This document shows, one piece after another, positions 1 through 7,912 of a stretch of 64,000 bases of DNA. Position 1 is the stretch's first letter. Every line of letters begins with the position of its first letter. Source of the stretch: JBBDSJ01 sp040905025 (GTDB taxonomy: Bacteria > Pseudomonadota > Gammaproteobacteria > Methylohalomonadales > Methylohalomonadaceae). Below the pieces are notes generated by a model that was not told the DNA's origin, made no database searches, and saw nothing but the letters and a program-made list of their open reading frames with translations. Both the position numbers and the translations under genes were made by a program. The stretch spans positions 6,901 through 70,900 of the forward strand of contig JBBDSJ010000146.1 of NCBI GenBank assembly GCA_040905025.1, read 5' to 3'.

Positions 1-2
1 AC

Positions 3-1919
3 ACCCTGCTGGCTGAGCCGCAACTGGGAGACCCGGCCTGGGACGCCGACCTGCAGGCCAGACTGCTGCAACTCGACATTCTGCTGCCCGAGGATTCTGC
101 CCGTCTGGCGGAAGTCCGTCAGCAAGTGGCTGATGTCTTTACCGAACGCGCCACTGAACTGCAGTCTGAAAAACGCTTTAGTGAAGCATTAAGCCTGCTG
201 GATCGAGCCGACCGGCTGGTCCCGGATACAACTACCGTGGCGAATGTACGTGAACAGGTCAGCGCCGATGAAGCCGAGTTCCAGCGTCAGCGTGAAGAAG
301 CAACACGGCAGGCCAGAATCGCTGGCTTGAAGGAAACCCTCTTGATTCAGGCACGCGCAAAAGACGTTGTCTCGGCCCAGATGACTCTGGAACAACTGCG
401 TGAGGATCTGCCGGCGGATGACGAATTCCTGACCGGCACCGCCGCAGAAGTCATGGCCGAGGCCTACACCAGCCTGGCTGAAAGCCGTGCCAATCAGGAC
501 GATTACCAGAGTGCGAAACGCCTGGCCCAGTCGGGTCTCGAGATTGCGCCGGATAACCAGACGTTGCAGCAAGCCATGCAGGAATACACAGTCCAGGCAA
601 ACTCTGGCGAACTTGAACAAATATTTGCCAACGCCATCAGTTTTGATCTGGCCGACGTCAACAGCAAGATCGAGGAACTGCGCACCTATGCACCGGATCG
701 TTACGGCCAATTGCAACAACAATACATCAACACATTGACCAACCGTGTCAACAGCCTGCGCAATGCTGATCCGACCTCGGCCAGCCGGCTGGTCAGCAAT
801 GCCACGCGAGTGTTCCCGAACAGCCAGCAGTTACAGGAATTACAGGAAGGTCTGGCACCGGAACCCTGGGATCAGGCCGATCAGGCCACTGCGGCGCTGG
901 AAAATGGCCGTTTGAGCCAGGCCAATACGATTCTTGCTACCGCCATGGCGACAAATCCCGATCACCCGGATGTACTCGAATTCCGGCAGAATCTGGAAAA
1001 CCAAATCACCACAGCCAGTCAACTGTATGACCAGTATCTGGACGCATTGGCAAACGAAGAACTGGAAACCGCCCAGGATTATCTGAATCAGGCCCGTGAT
1101 CTCTGGCGCGACAATGCTGAATACAACAACGCCGTTGCTGTTCTGGAGCGCCGTATGGCGCCGCCCCAACAGGAAAGCCGTGTGTTGCAACGCGAACAGG
1201 ACATCAGTGCGCTGGATACAGATGAGGCCGCCGCACAAAGTCCGCAGGACGAGCCATGGGAACCGATTGCCAGTGATCGTGAGTGCGCTACCCGTCTGGC
1301 CAGCTATGGCCGCCGCGCCCGCGCCATTTGTTATGACCTGATCCATGCGCGCATTCGTGGCCCGTTGATGGTCGTGGTTCCGGGCACGGACAACCAGCCA
1401 GGTTTTGCCATCAGCAAGTATGAAGTTTCGCTGAATGACTACAATAAATACTGTTACCTGAGCGGCGATTGTGAGGTCTCGCAGGCCGAAGATCGTAAGG
1501 CCCCCTTGACCGGCATCTCGATCGAAGAGGCCACTCGCTTTACTGAATGGCTGTCCGATCGCACCGGTAAAACCTATCGGCTGCCGACTGTCAGCGAATG
1601 GGAATATGCCGCCAACGCCGACGGTGCACAGCCACCGAAGGACTTCAATTGTCGTGTATCACTGGGCGATCAGGTGCTCAAGGGCACCGGCACCGTGAGT
1701 GTCACGATTGGTCACCAGAACGGCTGGGGGCTGAAAAACTATGTCGGCAACGTGCAGGAGTGGGTTCGTGATGGCAACAGCCTCTACGCCCGCGGCGGTG
1801 CCTATTCTGACGCCCATTCCAACTGTGAACTGAGCTTGCAGCGCAGCCATAACGGTCAGCCGGATACCATCACCGGTCTGCGGTTGTTGCTGGAAGAAGT
1901 GAAAGAGAGCGAAACGTAA
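3..1919 (+). CDS. TPR-repeat protein with C-terminal FGE/SUMF1-like domain (5' end outside window)
   Basis: The reading frame is open to the left edge, so the N-terminus is missing; a GTG at 126 is in frame, but the coding sense continues upstream of it and I do not treat it as the start. The first roughly 350 visible residues are helical, Ala/Gln/Glu-rich and TPR-like (repeated patterns such as ALSLLDRADRLVPD and ANTILATAMATNPDHPDV). From about 1360 onward there is a formylglycine-generating-enzyme/SUMF1 fold: PGFAISKYEVSLNDYNKYC, LPTVSEWEYAA, GNVQEWVRDG, ARGGAYSD and TGLRLLLEE. In related proteins this domain often follows a Ser/Thr kinase or periplasmic TPR region; whether a kinase lies upstream cannot be seen here. 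The domain is also widely used for non-enzymatic or non-sulfatase roles, so no reaction is assigned. Its stop overlaps the next gene's ATG by one base, which suggests translational coupling. Confidence 0.85.
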   Translation, partial: TLLAEPQLGDPAWDADLQARLLQLDILLPEDSARLAEVRQQVADVFTERATELQSEKRFSEALSLLDRADRLVPDTTTVANVREQVSADEAEFQRQREEATRQARIAGLKETLLIQARAKDVVSAQMTLEQLREDLPADDEFLTGTAAEVMAEAYTSLAESRANQDDYQSAKRLAQSGLEIAPDNQTLQQAMQEYTVQANSGELEQIFANAISFDLADVNSKIEELRTYAPDRYGQLQQQYINTLTNRVNSLRNADPTSASRLVSNATRVFPNSQQLQELQEGLAPEPWDQADQATAALENGRLSQANTILATAMATNPDHPDVLEFRQNLENQITTASQLYDQYLDALANEELETAQDYLNQARDLWRDNAEYNNAVAVLERRMAPPQQESRVLQREQDISALDTDEAAAQSPQDEPWEPIASDRECATRLASYGRRARAICYDLIHARIRGPLMVVVPGTDNQPGFAISKYEVSLNDYNKYCYLSGDCEVSQAEDRKAPLTGISIEEATRFTEWLSDRTGKTYRLPTVSEWEYAANADGAQPPKDFNCRVSLGDQVLKGTGTVSVTIGHQNGWGLKNYVGNVQEWVRDGNSLYARGGAYSDAHSNCELSLQRSHNGQPDTITGLRLLLEEVKESET

Positions 1920-2731
1920 TGGCACAGCTGAGTTTGCGCGCACTGGCACGTGACTATGCTGAAGGCAGAATGTCACAGGAGGACTATCGCAAGGCTCGTG
2001 CCGAGCTGATTGAATCAGTGCTGGACGCTGATAATACTGACCAGCCACTGACGCAGGCCAACTATACCCTGTCGGCTGGCGGCGAAAGTGCAACAGCAGA
2101 AACAGCTACTTCGAAAAGCAGTCCGACCTTCAGCAATGTTGACCTGGACAAGCCTGCAGAAGATGTCGGGTTCAACATTGAACCGACAAGTAATCTGGCC
2201 ACGCAACAACATCTGATTCTGGCAGCTGTTGCCGGCGCAGCAATTTTATTCGGTGCTATCGCTTTGCTGGGTGGTGGTGATGATGAAACTTCTGCAACGA
2301 CTACAGCCGTTACAGCAACAAATAGCAGTACTGCTGATGCCACCGAATCAGATAGCGGTACAGTTCAAGATACTGATGCTGGCGACGCTGATACTGAAGC
2401 AATGTCAGCCGAGGATCAGCAACGACTTGCGGATGCCAGCAATCCCGCGGTCGCACTCATGCGTGAATTTCTCGACACCCCCAGCTGGCAAGCCCAGACC
2501 ATGGATGACTTTGTATTGAAATGGCGCACGCTTTCAGTTGAAGAGCGCGAAACTGCACTGGACAGCCCGGCCTCGCGGCGACTGGCGGATCACATTTACC
2601 AGCTCCTGCTGGAGGAACGTGCGCTCAGTGCACTGGATGGTGGCGTACCCACAACAGCAGAAACCCGTCTACTGGAATTTGCCGAGCAAATTAACCTGCA
2701 GGACAAACGGCTGTCACAATCTGATCAATAA
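1919..2731 (+). CDS. Single-pass membrane protein of unknown function
   Basis: 270 residues, not recognised as a named family. The N-terminus (residues 5-35, LRALARDYAEGRMSQEDYRK) looks like the short helical SHOCT-type motif in which a Gly is followed by an acidic Tyr-containing helix. A hydrophobic segment at about residues 99-119 is a likely transmembrane helix. It is followed by a Thr/Ser/Ala/Asp-rich low-complexity linker (about 121-165) and a C-terminal helical domain of about 95 residues. The start ATG overlaps the stop of the TPR/FGE gene (TAATG), so the two are almost certainly co-transcribed and probably act together at the inner membrane. A bidirectional terminator follows directly. 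Confidence 0.8.
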   Translation: MAQLSLRALARDYAEGRMSQEDYRKARAELIESVLDADNTDQPLTQANYTLSAGGESATAETATSKSSPTFSNVDLDKPAEDVGFNIEPTSNLATQQHLILAAVAGAAILFGAIALLGGGDDETSATTTAVTATNSSTADATESDSGTVQDTDAGDADTEAMSAEDQQRLADASNPAVALMREFLDTPSWQAQTMDDFVLKWRTLSVEERETALDSPASRRLADHIYQLLLEERALSALDGGVPTTAETRLLEFAEQINLQDKRLSQSDQ

Positions 2732-2763
2732 AAAATTATCGGGTTAAATCGACGTTAATAAAA

Positions 2764-2783
2764 AAGGGCACGACAGTGCCCTT
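2764..2783. terminator. Bidirectional intrinsic terminator between convergent genes
   Basis: A perfect 8-bp stem AAGGGCAC / GTGCCCTT with a GACA loop lies between two convergent genes. On the minus strand it is followed by TTTTTT (end of mlaA). On the plus strand it is followed by a weaker CTTT tract. Confidence 0.85.
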
Positions 2784-2809
2784 CTTTACTATTCATATTG
2801 TATTGCCAA

Positions 2810-3553
2810 TCAATACGCATCCATATCCTGCATGTCCGGATTTGTACCACCTTCAATCTGCGCCCGCCGCCGTTCCAGATACGCACTTTTAACAAAATCA
2901 TATTCATCCAGCGCCGCTTCCTGAACCAATCCCTGGGTACTGGCCAGATCTGATTTTATGTCGACAAAATTCAGTGCCATCAGACTGTATTTTAACGTGT
3001 CATGATTGCCCAGATAAAATAACGGATTCATAAAGCCGTCCACAGAACGACTGGTATCACGTACGCTGCTCGGGCCAAACAGTGGCAATACCAGATACGG
3101 CCCGGACTCTACACCATAGTGTGCAAGCGTCAAACCAAAGTCATTTTCTGTCTTGGGAGAACCGGCGTAGGTACCGGAAAAATCAAATATGCCGCCGACT
3201 CCAAGTGTCGAATTAAGGACAAAACGCGTTACCGTTGTCATTCCCTGATGAAAATCCAGTTGTAAAAAGTCATTCGCGGCAACGGCAATATCGCCAAGAT
3301 TACTGAAGAAATTACTGACGCCGTCATCTACCACACGGGGAGTAATGGCATCATAAACCTCGCCAACCGGATTGAAAATCACGGTATCCGTAGCTTCATT
3401 GAACTGATAAACACCACGATTAAACCCTTCCCACGGATCCGCCGGATCCGGTTCACCCGTGGTAGCGCAACCACAGGCCAGGGCCAATACTCCAAGCATA
3501 AACCCTGTGCGTATAAATCTGTTCTGGTTAAATTTCAGCTCATTCGCTACCAT
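2810..3553 (-). CDS. mlaA: MlaA (VacJ) outer-membrane phospholipid-asymmetry lipoprotein
   Basis: 247 residues from the chosen ATG at 3553, which has GGGAG six bases upstream; a longer frame to 3592 lacks this. There is a signal peptide with a hydrophobic core ending in ALACGCATTG, and one of the two cysteines (27 or 29; the second aligns better with known MlaA) would be lipidated. Family signatures include DPWEGFNRGVYQFNE, PRVVDDGVSNFFSNLGD, NSTLGVGGIFD, ENDFGLTLAHYGVESGPYLVLPLFGPSSVRD read in consecutive blocks. MlaA sits in the outer membrane with OmpC/F-type porins and removes mislocalised phospholipid from the outer leaflet, passing it to MlaC. The other mla genes are not in this window. 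It is a single gene, converging on the gene to its left and divergent from ubiG. Confidence 0.96.
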   Translation of the reverse strand: MVANELKFNQNRFIRTGFMLGVLALACGCATTGEPDPADPWEGFNRGVYQFNEATDTVIFNPVGEVYDAITPRVVDDGVSNFFSNLGDIAVAANDFLQLDFHQGMTTVTRFVLNSTLGVGGIFDFSGTYAGSPKTENDFGLTLAHYGVESGPYLVLPLFGPSSVRDTSRSVDGFMNPLFYLGNHDTLKYSLMALNFVDIKSDLASTQGLVQEAALDEYDFVKSAYLERRRAQIEGGTNPDMQDMDAY

Positions 3554-3807
3554 AACTTGCTCCCATACATACGGCCATGTGGCCAACACCAACCCGGTGC
3601 AGGCCGGACAATTACACGAAATTTATATTGTTATTATGGGGGCTGGAAATTCGCCCCACCTGCATAAATGAATGTACTGTATGCATGGGAAAAAATCCAG
3701 CTCCGGCCAATAGGGCAGAATGGACACCCATCTGACTTTTGTGGCTTACATCACATTCTGCTGAAATGCATTTGTGGCGTACCTCACCGTCTGGAATGCC
3801 AGTAATT

Positions 3808-4551
3808 ATGACCATGACAAAACCTGCAGCAACCAGTAACGACACCCGGCAACATGATTTCGGTCAGCATGCTGACCGCTGGTGGGATAGTGATGGTCCA
3901 TTGCGAACCCTGCACGGCATTAATCCGGCACGGCTGGAATATATTCTTGACCGGATTGGCGCAACAGACAGTCCGGCAAGACTGGCCGGACAACAGGCGC
4001 TGGATATCGGCTGTGGCGGTGGCGTACTAACCGAGGCCCTGGCACAGGCAGGTGCCAGGGTAACCGGTCTGGATTTGTCTGCTGAACTGATTGCCGTGGC
4101 CCGGACACATGCACAGACCAGTGGCTTGACTATCGATTACCGGCAGGGCCGCTGCGAAAACCTGCTGCCTGACGCTGCCGGGCACTTTGACATCATCACT
4201 TGTCTGGAAATGCTCGAGCATGTGGATGACCCCGGTGCAGTGATTGCGGCCTGCGCCGGACTGGCCAAGCCGGGCGGCCATATTTTTTTCTCCACTCTGG
4301 ATCGCAGCCCGGCAGCATGGCTGCTGGCAATAGTTGCCGCTGAGCATTTATTGCGATTGCTGCCACGGGGCACCCATGATTATCAGCAGTTCATCCGGCC
4401 GGCGGAACTGGCCGCTTGTTGCCGCGAAGCCGGCCTGGAAGTGCTTGATATCAGCGGACTGCATTATGTGCCGGGCCTGAACCGTGCATTTATCAATTCA
4501 AGCCCCGGGGTAAATTATCTCCTGCATGCCAGACGCCCGCTCAACGATTAA
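3808..4551 (+). CDS. ubiG: UbiG, bifunctional ubiquinone O-methyltransferase
   Basis: The 247-residue SAM-dependent methyltransferase performs both O-methylations of ubiquinone biosynthesis at the inner membrane. Motif I is DIGCGGG at residues 66-72. The acidic loop GLDLS, the family-typical CLEMLEHVDDP, and the STLDRSPAAWLLAIVAAEHLLRLLP and GTHDYQQFIRP blocks all match UbiG. The N-terminus HDFGQHADRWWDSDGPLRTLHGINPARL (in two blocks) is also diagnostic. The start is set at ATG 3808 by comparison with family length; a second in-frame ATG lies two codons later, and neither has a strong ribosome binding site. The next gene begins 9 bp after the stop. Confidence 0.95.
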   Translation: MTMTKPAATSNDTRQHDFGQHADRWWDSDGPLRTLHGINPARLEYILDRIGATDSPARLAGQQALDIGCGGGVLTEALAQAGARVTGLDLSAELIAVARTHAQTSGLTIDYRQGRCENLLPDAAGHFDIITCLEMLEHVDDPGAVIAACAGLAKPGGHIFFSTLDRSPAAWLLAIVAAEHLLRLLPRGTHDYQQFIRPAELAACCREAGLEVLDISGLHYVPGLNRAFINSSPGVNYLLHARRPLND

Positions 4552-4560
4552 TGGCAAACC

Positions 4561-5259
4561 ATGAGTAACAACATAAAACACGTCCTGTTCGACCTTGACG
4601 GTACATTGGTCGATACAGCGCCGGACATGGCTACTGCCCTGAACCGGTTGTTGGTCGAAAACCGGCGCGCGCCGCTGGATTTTTCCACGATCCGGCCGGT
4701 GGTCTCACATGGTGGTGCGGCACTGGTTGCGATGGCATTCCCGGATACTGACCCGGCAATGCTTGAAACCCGCCGGCAGCGCTTTCTGGCACTGTATGCC
4801 GAGCAATTGCAGCGGGAAAGCCAGTTATTTCCGGGAATGGAAACCGTATTGACCGAGTTGGCCAGGCAACAACGCCACTGGGGTATCGTAACCAACAAAC
4901 CGGCCTGGCTGGCTGAACCGCTTATCCAGGCCATGATTGGACTCGGCAAGTTGCCGGACTCGTGCGCCTGTATTGTCTGCGGTGACCAGGTGGATCGGCC
5001 CAAGCCGGCGGCTGATGCACTGCTGCGTGCCTGTGAGCTGACCGGCTGGCAGGCTCAGGAATGTGTCTATGTGGGTGATGCCAAACGTGACATCGAAGCC
5101 GCACACGCTGCGGGCATGGCTGGCGTCGTTGCGAGTTACGGCTATCTTGCCAGCACTGACAATCCTGGCGACTGGACTGCGGATGCGGTTATCAATTCCC
5201 CGGAAGAGTTACTTGGCTGGTTGACTGCGTCAGCTGTCATCACCGCATCAGTCAGTTGA
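4561..5259 (+). CDS. mupP: HAD-family phosphatase of the MupP/Gph type
   Basis: 232 residues of the HAD subfamily IA fold. Motif I is FDLDGTLVDT (nucleophile Asp11, general acid Asp13), motif II lies in IVTNKP, motif III is the Lys of DRPKPAAD, and motif IV is YVGDAKRDIEAA. Annotation by similarity alone would be phosphoglycolate phosphatase (Gph). Its position directly after ubiG matches the Pseudomonas ubiG-mupP order, where MupP is an N-acetylmuramic acid 6-phosphate phosphatase of the peptidoglycan-recycling bypass pathway. The symbol is therefore context-based; substrate choice cannot be read from the motifs. The stop TGA overlaps the TTG start of the next gene, indicating one operon. 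Confidence 0.85.
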   Translation: MSNNIKHVLFDLDGTLVDTAPDMATALNRLLVENRRAPLDFSTIRPVVSHGGAALVAMAFPDTDPAMLETRRQRFLALYAEQLQRESQLFPGMETVLTELARQQRHWGIVTNKPAWLAEPLIQAMIGLGKLPDSCACIVCGDQVDRPKPAADALLRACELTGWQAQECVYVGDAKRDIEAAHAAGMAGVVASYGYLASTDNPGDWTADAVINSPEELLGWLTASAVITASVS

Positions 5260-6065
5260 GACATGCAAGCAACAATACGCTCGATTATTGGCGCGAACAG
5301 ACAGCCATCCCGGGCAGCAACCTCTATTACGCCAGTGTGTTTCTACCGATTGAACAACGCCAAAAAGTTGTAGCCCTGCATTCAGTTGAAGCTGAACTCA
5401 ACAAAATAATCTTTGAAACCATCGACCCGGGGGTGGCCCGGTTACGGCTGAATTGGTGGCTGGAACAATTCCTGTCAACGTCGCAGGACGCGGCAACCAT
5501 GCATCCCCTGATTATTGCAATTCGTGAACTTGTGCCGGCAGCAGCGATGACTTGTCTTGCCGGGCATATCCGTGCACTTGATAACGCACTGGCATCATTA
5601 ACGATGACTGATCCCGACAAGATGGTGACAACTTTTGCCGGGGAACTGGGAGGCTTGTGGCAACTGTCAGCCAACCCGGAGACATACACACCCGATTCAA
5701 ACCCTCAAACCAATTCCAGGCCTGCTACTGAAGCTCCTTTGATTCGCCGCCTGGCAGGATTACAACACTACAGCCAGACACTGCAAAACATACCCCAACA
5801 ACAACGCCTCGGACGTTTACATGACAACATCACAGACCTGGACAAGATGTTCGCAATTGCAGAAACCGGTTTTAAAGAAACATTTGATGCTCTCGGAAAT
5901 TCAAACACCGGAAATGTTCTGCATCTGCTGATTTTTGCCCGACTGGAACTGGCCTTGATCAGGGAAATACGCCGGGATGGATGTCAGGTTATTCAGCAAC
6001 GCTATGCTTTAACGCCACTGCGCAAACTCTGGATTGCCTGGCGGTGCCAGCGTCGGGCAAACTAG
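5256..6065 (+). CDS. Squalene/phytoene-synthase-fold protein lacking catalytic Asp motifs
   Basis: 269 residues. It starts at a TTG that overlaps the preceding stop (TTGA); the nearby ATG at 5263 is out of frame. The N-terminal half matches the squalene/phytoene synthase family: NLYYASVFLPIEQRQKVVAL (residues 22-41), then RLRLNWWLEQF (62-72), equivalent to the conserved substrate-pocket helices. The first Asp-rich motif expected after helix B (typically REVDD) reads SVEAELNKI, and the second (typically NILRD) reads LQNIPQQQRLGRL, so both Mg-diphosphate-binding motifs appear lost. Such degenerate members include mitochondrial NDUFAF6, a complex I assembly factor. A prenyl-condensing enzyme is therefore unlikely; an assembly or binding role is an inference. 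It is coupled to ubiG and the MupP-type phosphatase. Confidence 0.8.
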   Translation: MRHASNNTLDYWREQTAIPGSNLYYASVFLPIEQRQKVVALHSVEAELNKIIFETIDPGVARLRLNWWLEQFLSTSQDAATMHPLIIAIRELVPAAAMTCLAGHIRALDNALASLTMTDPDKMVTTFAGELGGLWQLSANPETYTPDSNPQTNSRPATEAPLIRRLAGLQHYSQTLQNIPQQQRLGRLHDNITDLDKMFAIAETGFKETFDALGNSNTGNVLHLLIFARLELALIREIRRDGCQVIQQRYALTPLRKLWIAWRCQRRAN

Positions 6066-6160
6066 ACACCAGCTTTCCGGAAGTGGTTTCAAAATTTATT
6101 TCCCTTCTCTGACGGGATGGGGGTCAGGGAAAGGACATCTGCATCCAAGACCGCTTCTGA

Positions 6161-6616
6161 TTAATTGCCGGTCAAGCGTAAGTGCACACGCAGATGTCGA
6201 TGGTTATCGGCATTGGTATTGTCTTTGACAAGTAGTACGTTCCAGTATTTTTTTACCCCGGGTTTTTTTGCCCCGGTTTTGAATCGCAATGCAACCAACC
6301 ACGGATGGATCAGCGGATCAGCATGCAATTCCGCCAGTTCACTATCACCTTGCCGATTGGTCAACCACCAGCGTCGCTGACTATCCAGCAGGATTTCATG
6401 CGGTTGATCCGACACAGAAAAGAGGACGTGCAAACGCAGCATTTGATAGAAATGCCAGCAGACAGCAATTGTCAGTGATATCTGTGCAAGCTGCGGTAAA
6501 CTGGCCGAAAACAGCAGGAAAACCGCACCGGCATGCACGATACAAAAAGCACCAAACAGCTGGCGGGAGGGCCGTAACCGAATCCGGATTGGCTGTGTAA
6601 AGGCATTCCCGCCCAT
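6161..6616 (-). CDS. ygfX: YgfX-like (CptA) inner-membrane protein
   Basis: 151 residues. The N-terminus IRIRLRPSRQLF, a hydrophobic hairpin (about residues 22-62) giving two transmembrane helices, and the C-terminal YWNVLLVKDNTNADNHRHLRVHLRL correspond to the YgfX family, whose C-terminus typically reads as a Leu-rich stretch followed by D(A/S)xxxxxxRRLRVxL. In E. coli YgfX is encoded next to SdhE and was proposed as a toxin acting on FtsZ/MreB; a role around SdhE is also suspected. Here it stands alone on the minus strand upstream of, and divergent from, the sdh operon, while sdhE lies at the far end of sdhCDAB. No clear ribosome binding site is visible at the ATG, so the start is tentative. 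Confidence 0.7.
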   Translation of the reverse strand: MGGNAFTQPIRIRLRPSRQLFGAFCIVHAGAVFLLFSASLPQLAQISLTIAVCWHFYQMLRLHVLFSVSDQPHEILLDSQRRWWLTNRQGDSELAELHADPLIHPWLVALRFKTGAKKPGVKKYWNVLLVKDNTNADNHRHLRVHLRLTGN

Positions 6617-6798
6617 AAATCAACTGTTCCCTCAAGTCTTGCAATCATGCGGTCAAGTAAAGATACTAGCGCCTTTATCGGCATTTTGGCGTGACTGCCG
6701 CAGCGAAATTAACCTCGTTGAGATTATGCTTTCTGGGTTAAAATAAACCCCGGAGAGCATGATCGCCGGGCCGCCTGAACCGGCTCCATAATTAATAC

Positions 6799-6818
6799 AA
6801 GTATTTATAAATATACTT
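6799..6818. promoter_or_regulatory. AT-rich near-palindrome upstream of the sdh operon
   Basis: The 250-bp divergent region between ygfX and sdhAF4 contains an AT-rich near-palindrome, AAGTATTTATAAATATACTT, about 50 bp before the sdhAF4 start. The region is where the sdh promoter must lie, and such a site could be part of it or a regulator target. No convincing -35/-10 pair was assigned. Confidence 0.3.
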
Positions 6819-6869
6819 TAACCGTGTTCTTTTGCACAGTTCAACATTTAGAAGAAAAATCACTTGCGG

Positions 6870-7055
6870 ATGAAAAAAAACAAGCCAATGCCGCCTCTGA
6901 CTCATAGCGGTGAAAAAAATCCGGTGACACCTGCTGCTGATACAACTGCTGCAACTGTTGATGACAAGCAGGCCGAGGAATTCGGCGGACCGAAGGGTCC
7001 GGAACCCACTCGCTATGGTGATTGGGAACGCCGCGGGCGTTGTATAGATTTCTGA
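6870..7055 (+). CDS. SdhAF4-type succinate dehydrogenase assembly factor (DUF1674)
   Basis: 61 residues from ATG 6870 (an in-frame TTG at 6864 is the alternative). The first 37 residues are a variable, probably disordered Lys/Pro/Thr-rich tail. The last 24, FGGPKGPEPTRYGDWERRGR followed by CIDF, are the DUF1674 signature shared with eukaryotic SDHAF4/Sdh8, which binds flavinylated SdhA and hands it to SdhB. The gene is the first of the run and ends 70 bp before sdhC, which supports a complex II assembly role. Bacterial homologues are best known in Alphaproteobacteria and scattered Gammaproteobacteria; having both this and sdhE in one operon is notable. Confidence 0.88.
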   Translation: MKKNKPMPPLTHSGEKNPVTPAADTTAATVDDKQAEEFGGPKGPEPTRYGDWERRGRCIDF

Positions 7056-7125
7056 GCTGCCAGCAGACAGATTCGATTACACTGCTGGTAAATACACAAC
7101 CCAATATAAAAACAGGTAGCCCGAG

Positions 7126-7524
7126 ATGACTGCCAGACAACGGCCTTTATCGCCACATTTACAGGTCTACAAGCCGCAACTGACCTCGGTATTATCCATC
7201 ACTCACCGTGTTACAGGCGTATTCCTGAGTCTCGGTGCGCTGGTCTTGTGTTACTGGCTGTTGGCTGTTGCCGCTGGTCCGGAAAGTTATGCCCGTGCGC
7301 AAGCCCTGCTAGGTAGCTGGCCAGGTCAACTCCTGATATTCGGCTGGGTTGCCTCGCTGTATTATCATCTTGCCAACGGTATACGGCATTTGTTCTGGGA
7401 TGCCGGCTATGGTCTGGAATTGAAATCAACCTATATCTCTGGATATGCCGTCGTGGCAACCACTGTCGTGTTGACGTTAATCACCTGGATACTGGTCATC
7501 ATGCAAATGGGAGGTGGGGCATGA
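7126..7524 (+). CDS. sdhC: Succinate dehydrogenase cytochrome b556 subunit SdhC
   Basis: 132 residues. RPLSPHLQVYKPQLTSVLSI followed by THRVTG is the family signature at residues 6-31. There are three hydrophobic segments (about 30-53, 68-85, 106-128), and the haem-ligand region YYHLANGIRHLFWD lies between helices two and three. It anchors the SdhAB catalytic dimer in the inner membrane and forms the quinone site with SdhD. The stop overlaps the sdhD ATG by four bases (ATGA). Confidence 0.97.
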   Translation: MTARQRPLSPHLQVYKPQLTSVLSITHRVTGVFLSLGALVLCYWLLAVAAGPESYARAQALLGSWPGQLLIFGWVASLYYHLANGIRHLFWDAGYGLELKSTYISGYAVVATTVVLTLITWILVIMQMGGGA

Positions 7525-7901
7525 ACCTGCGCACCCCTCTCAAACAGGCACGTGGTCTGGGTTCAGCCAAACACGGGGTAATGCACTGGTGGTGGCAACG
7601 GTTAACCGGTGTCGCACTGGTGCCATTAACGTTGTGGTTTGTTGTATCCCTGCTTGGAATGATTGGCGCCGAGCATGCTGCTGTTGTCAGCTGGATACAA
7701 TCACCCGTTGTCAGTCTGTTGCTGATTCTGTTGATGATCAGTTTGTTTCATCATGCCCAGCTCGGCGTACAGGTCGTCATTGAAGACTATGTGCATCTTG
7801 GCTGGCTCAGAGTCCTGTCACTGGTGCTGGTTAAATTTGTTGCCGTAACAGCTGCAATAGCGGCAATCATCGCCATTCTTAAAGTATCGCTGGGCCTGTA
7901 A
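7521..7901 (+). CDS. sdhD: Succinate dehydrogenase hydrophobic membrane anchor SdhD
   Basis: 126 residues with three predicted transmembrane helices. Typical blocks are [20 protein letters not shown] followed by [18 protein letters not shown], and [17 protein letters not shown], which carries the His of the haem/quinone region. The start overlaps sdhC (ATGA) and the sdhA ATG follows 11 bp after the stop, so the four structural genes are tightly coupled. Confidence 0.96.
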   Translation: MNLRTPLKQARGLGSAKHGVMHWWWQRLTGVALVPLTLWFVVSLLGMIGAEHAAVVSWIQSPVVSLLLILLMISLFHHAQLGVQVVIEDYVHLGWLRVLSLVLVKFVAVTAAIAAIIAILKVSLGL

Positions 7902-7912
7902 GGTTAATTATT

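Noticed and set aside
126..128. GTG at 126 as the true start of the first gene
   Set aside because: The frame and its TPR-like coding sense continue without a stop to the left edge.
840..1346. 168-residue minus-strand ORF inside the first gene
   Set aside because: Antisense shadow of the TPR/FGE gene with no family resemblance.
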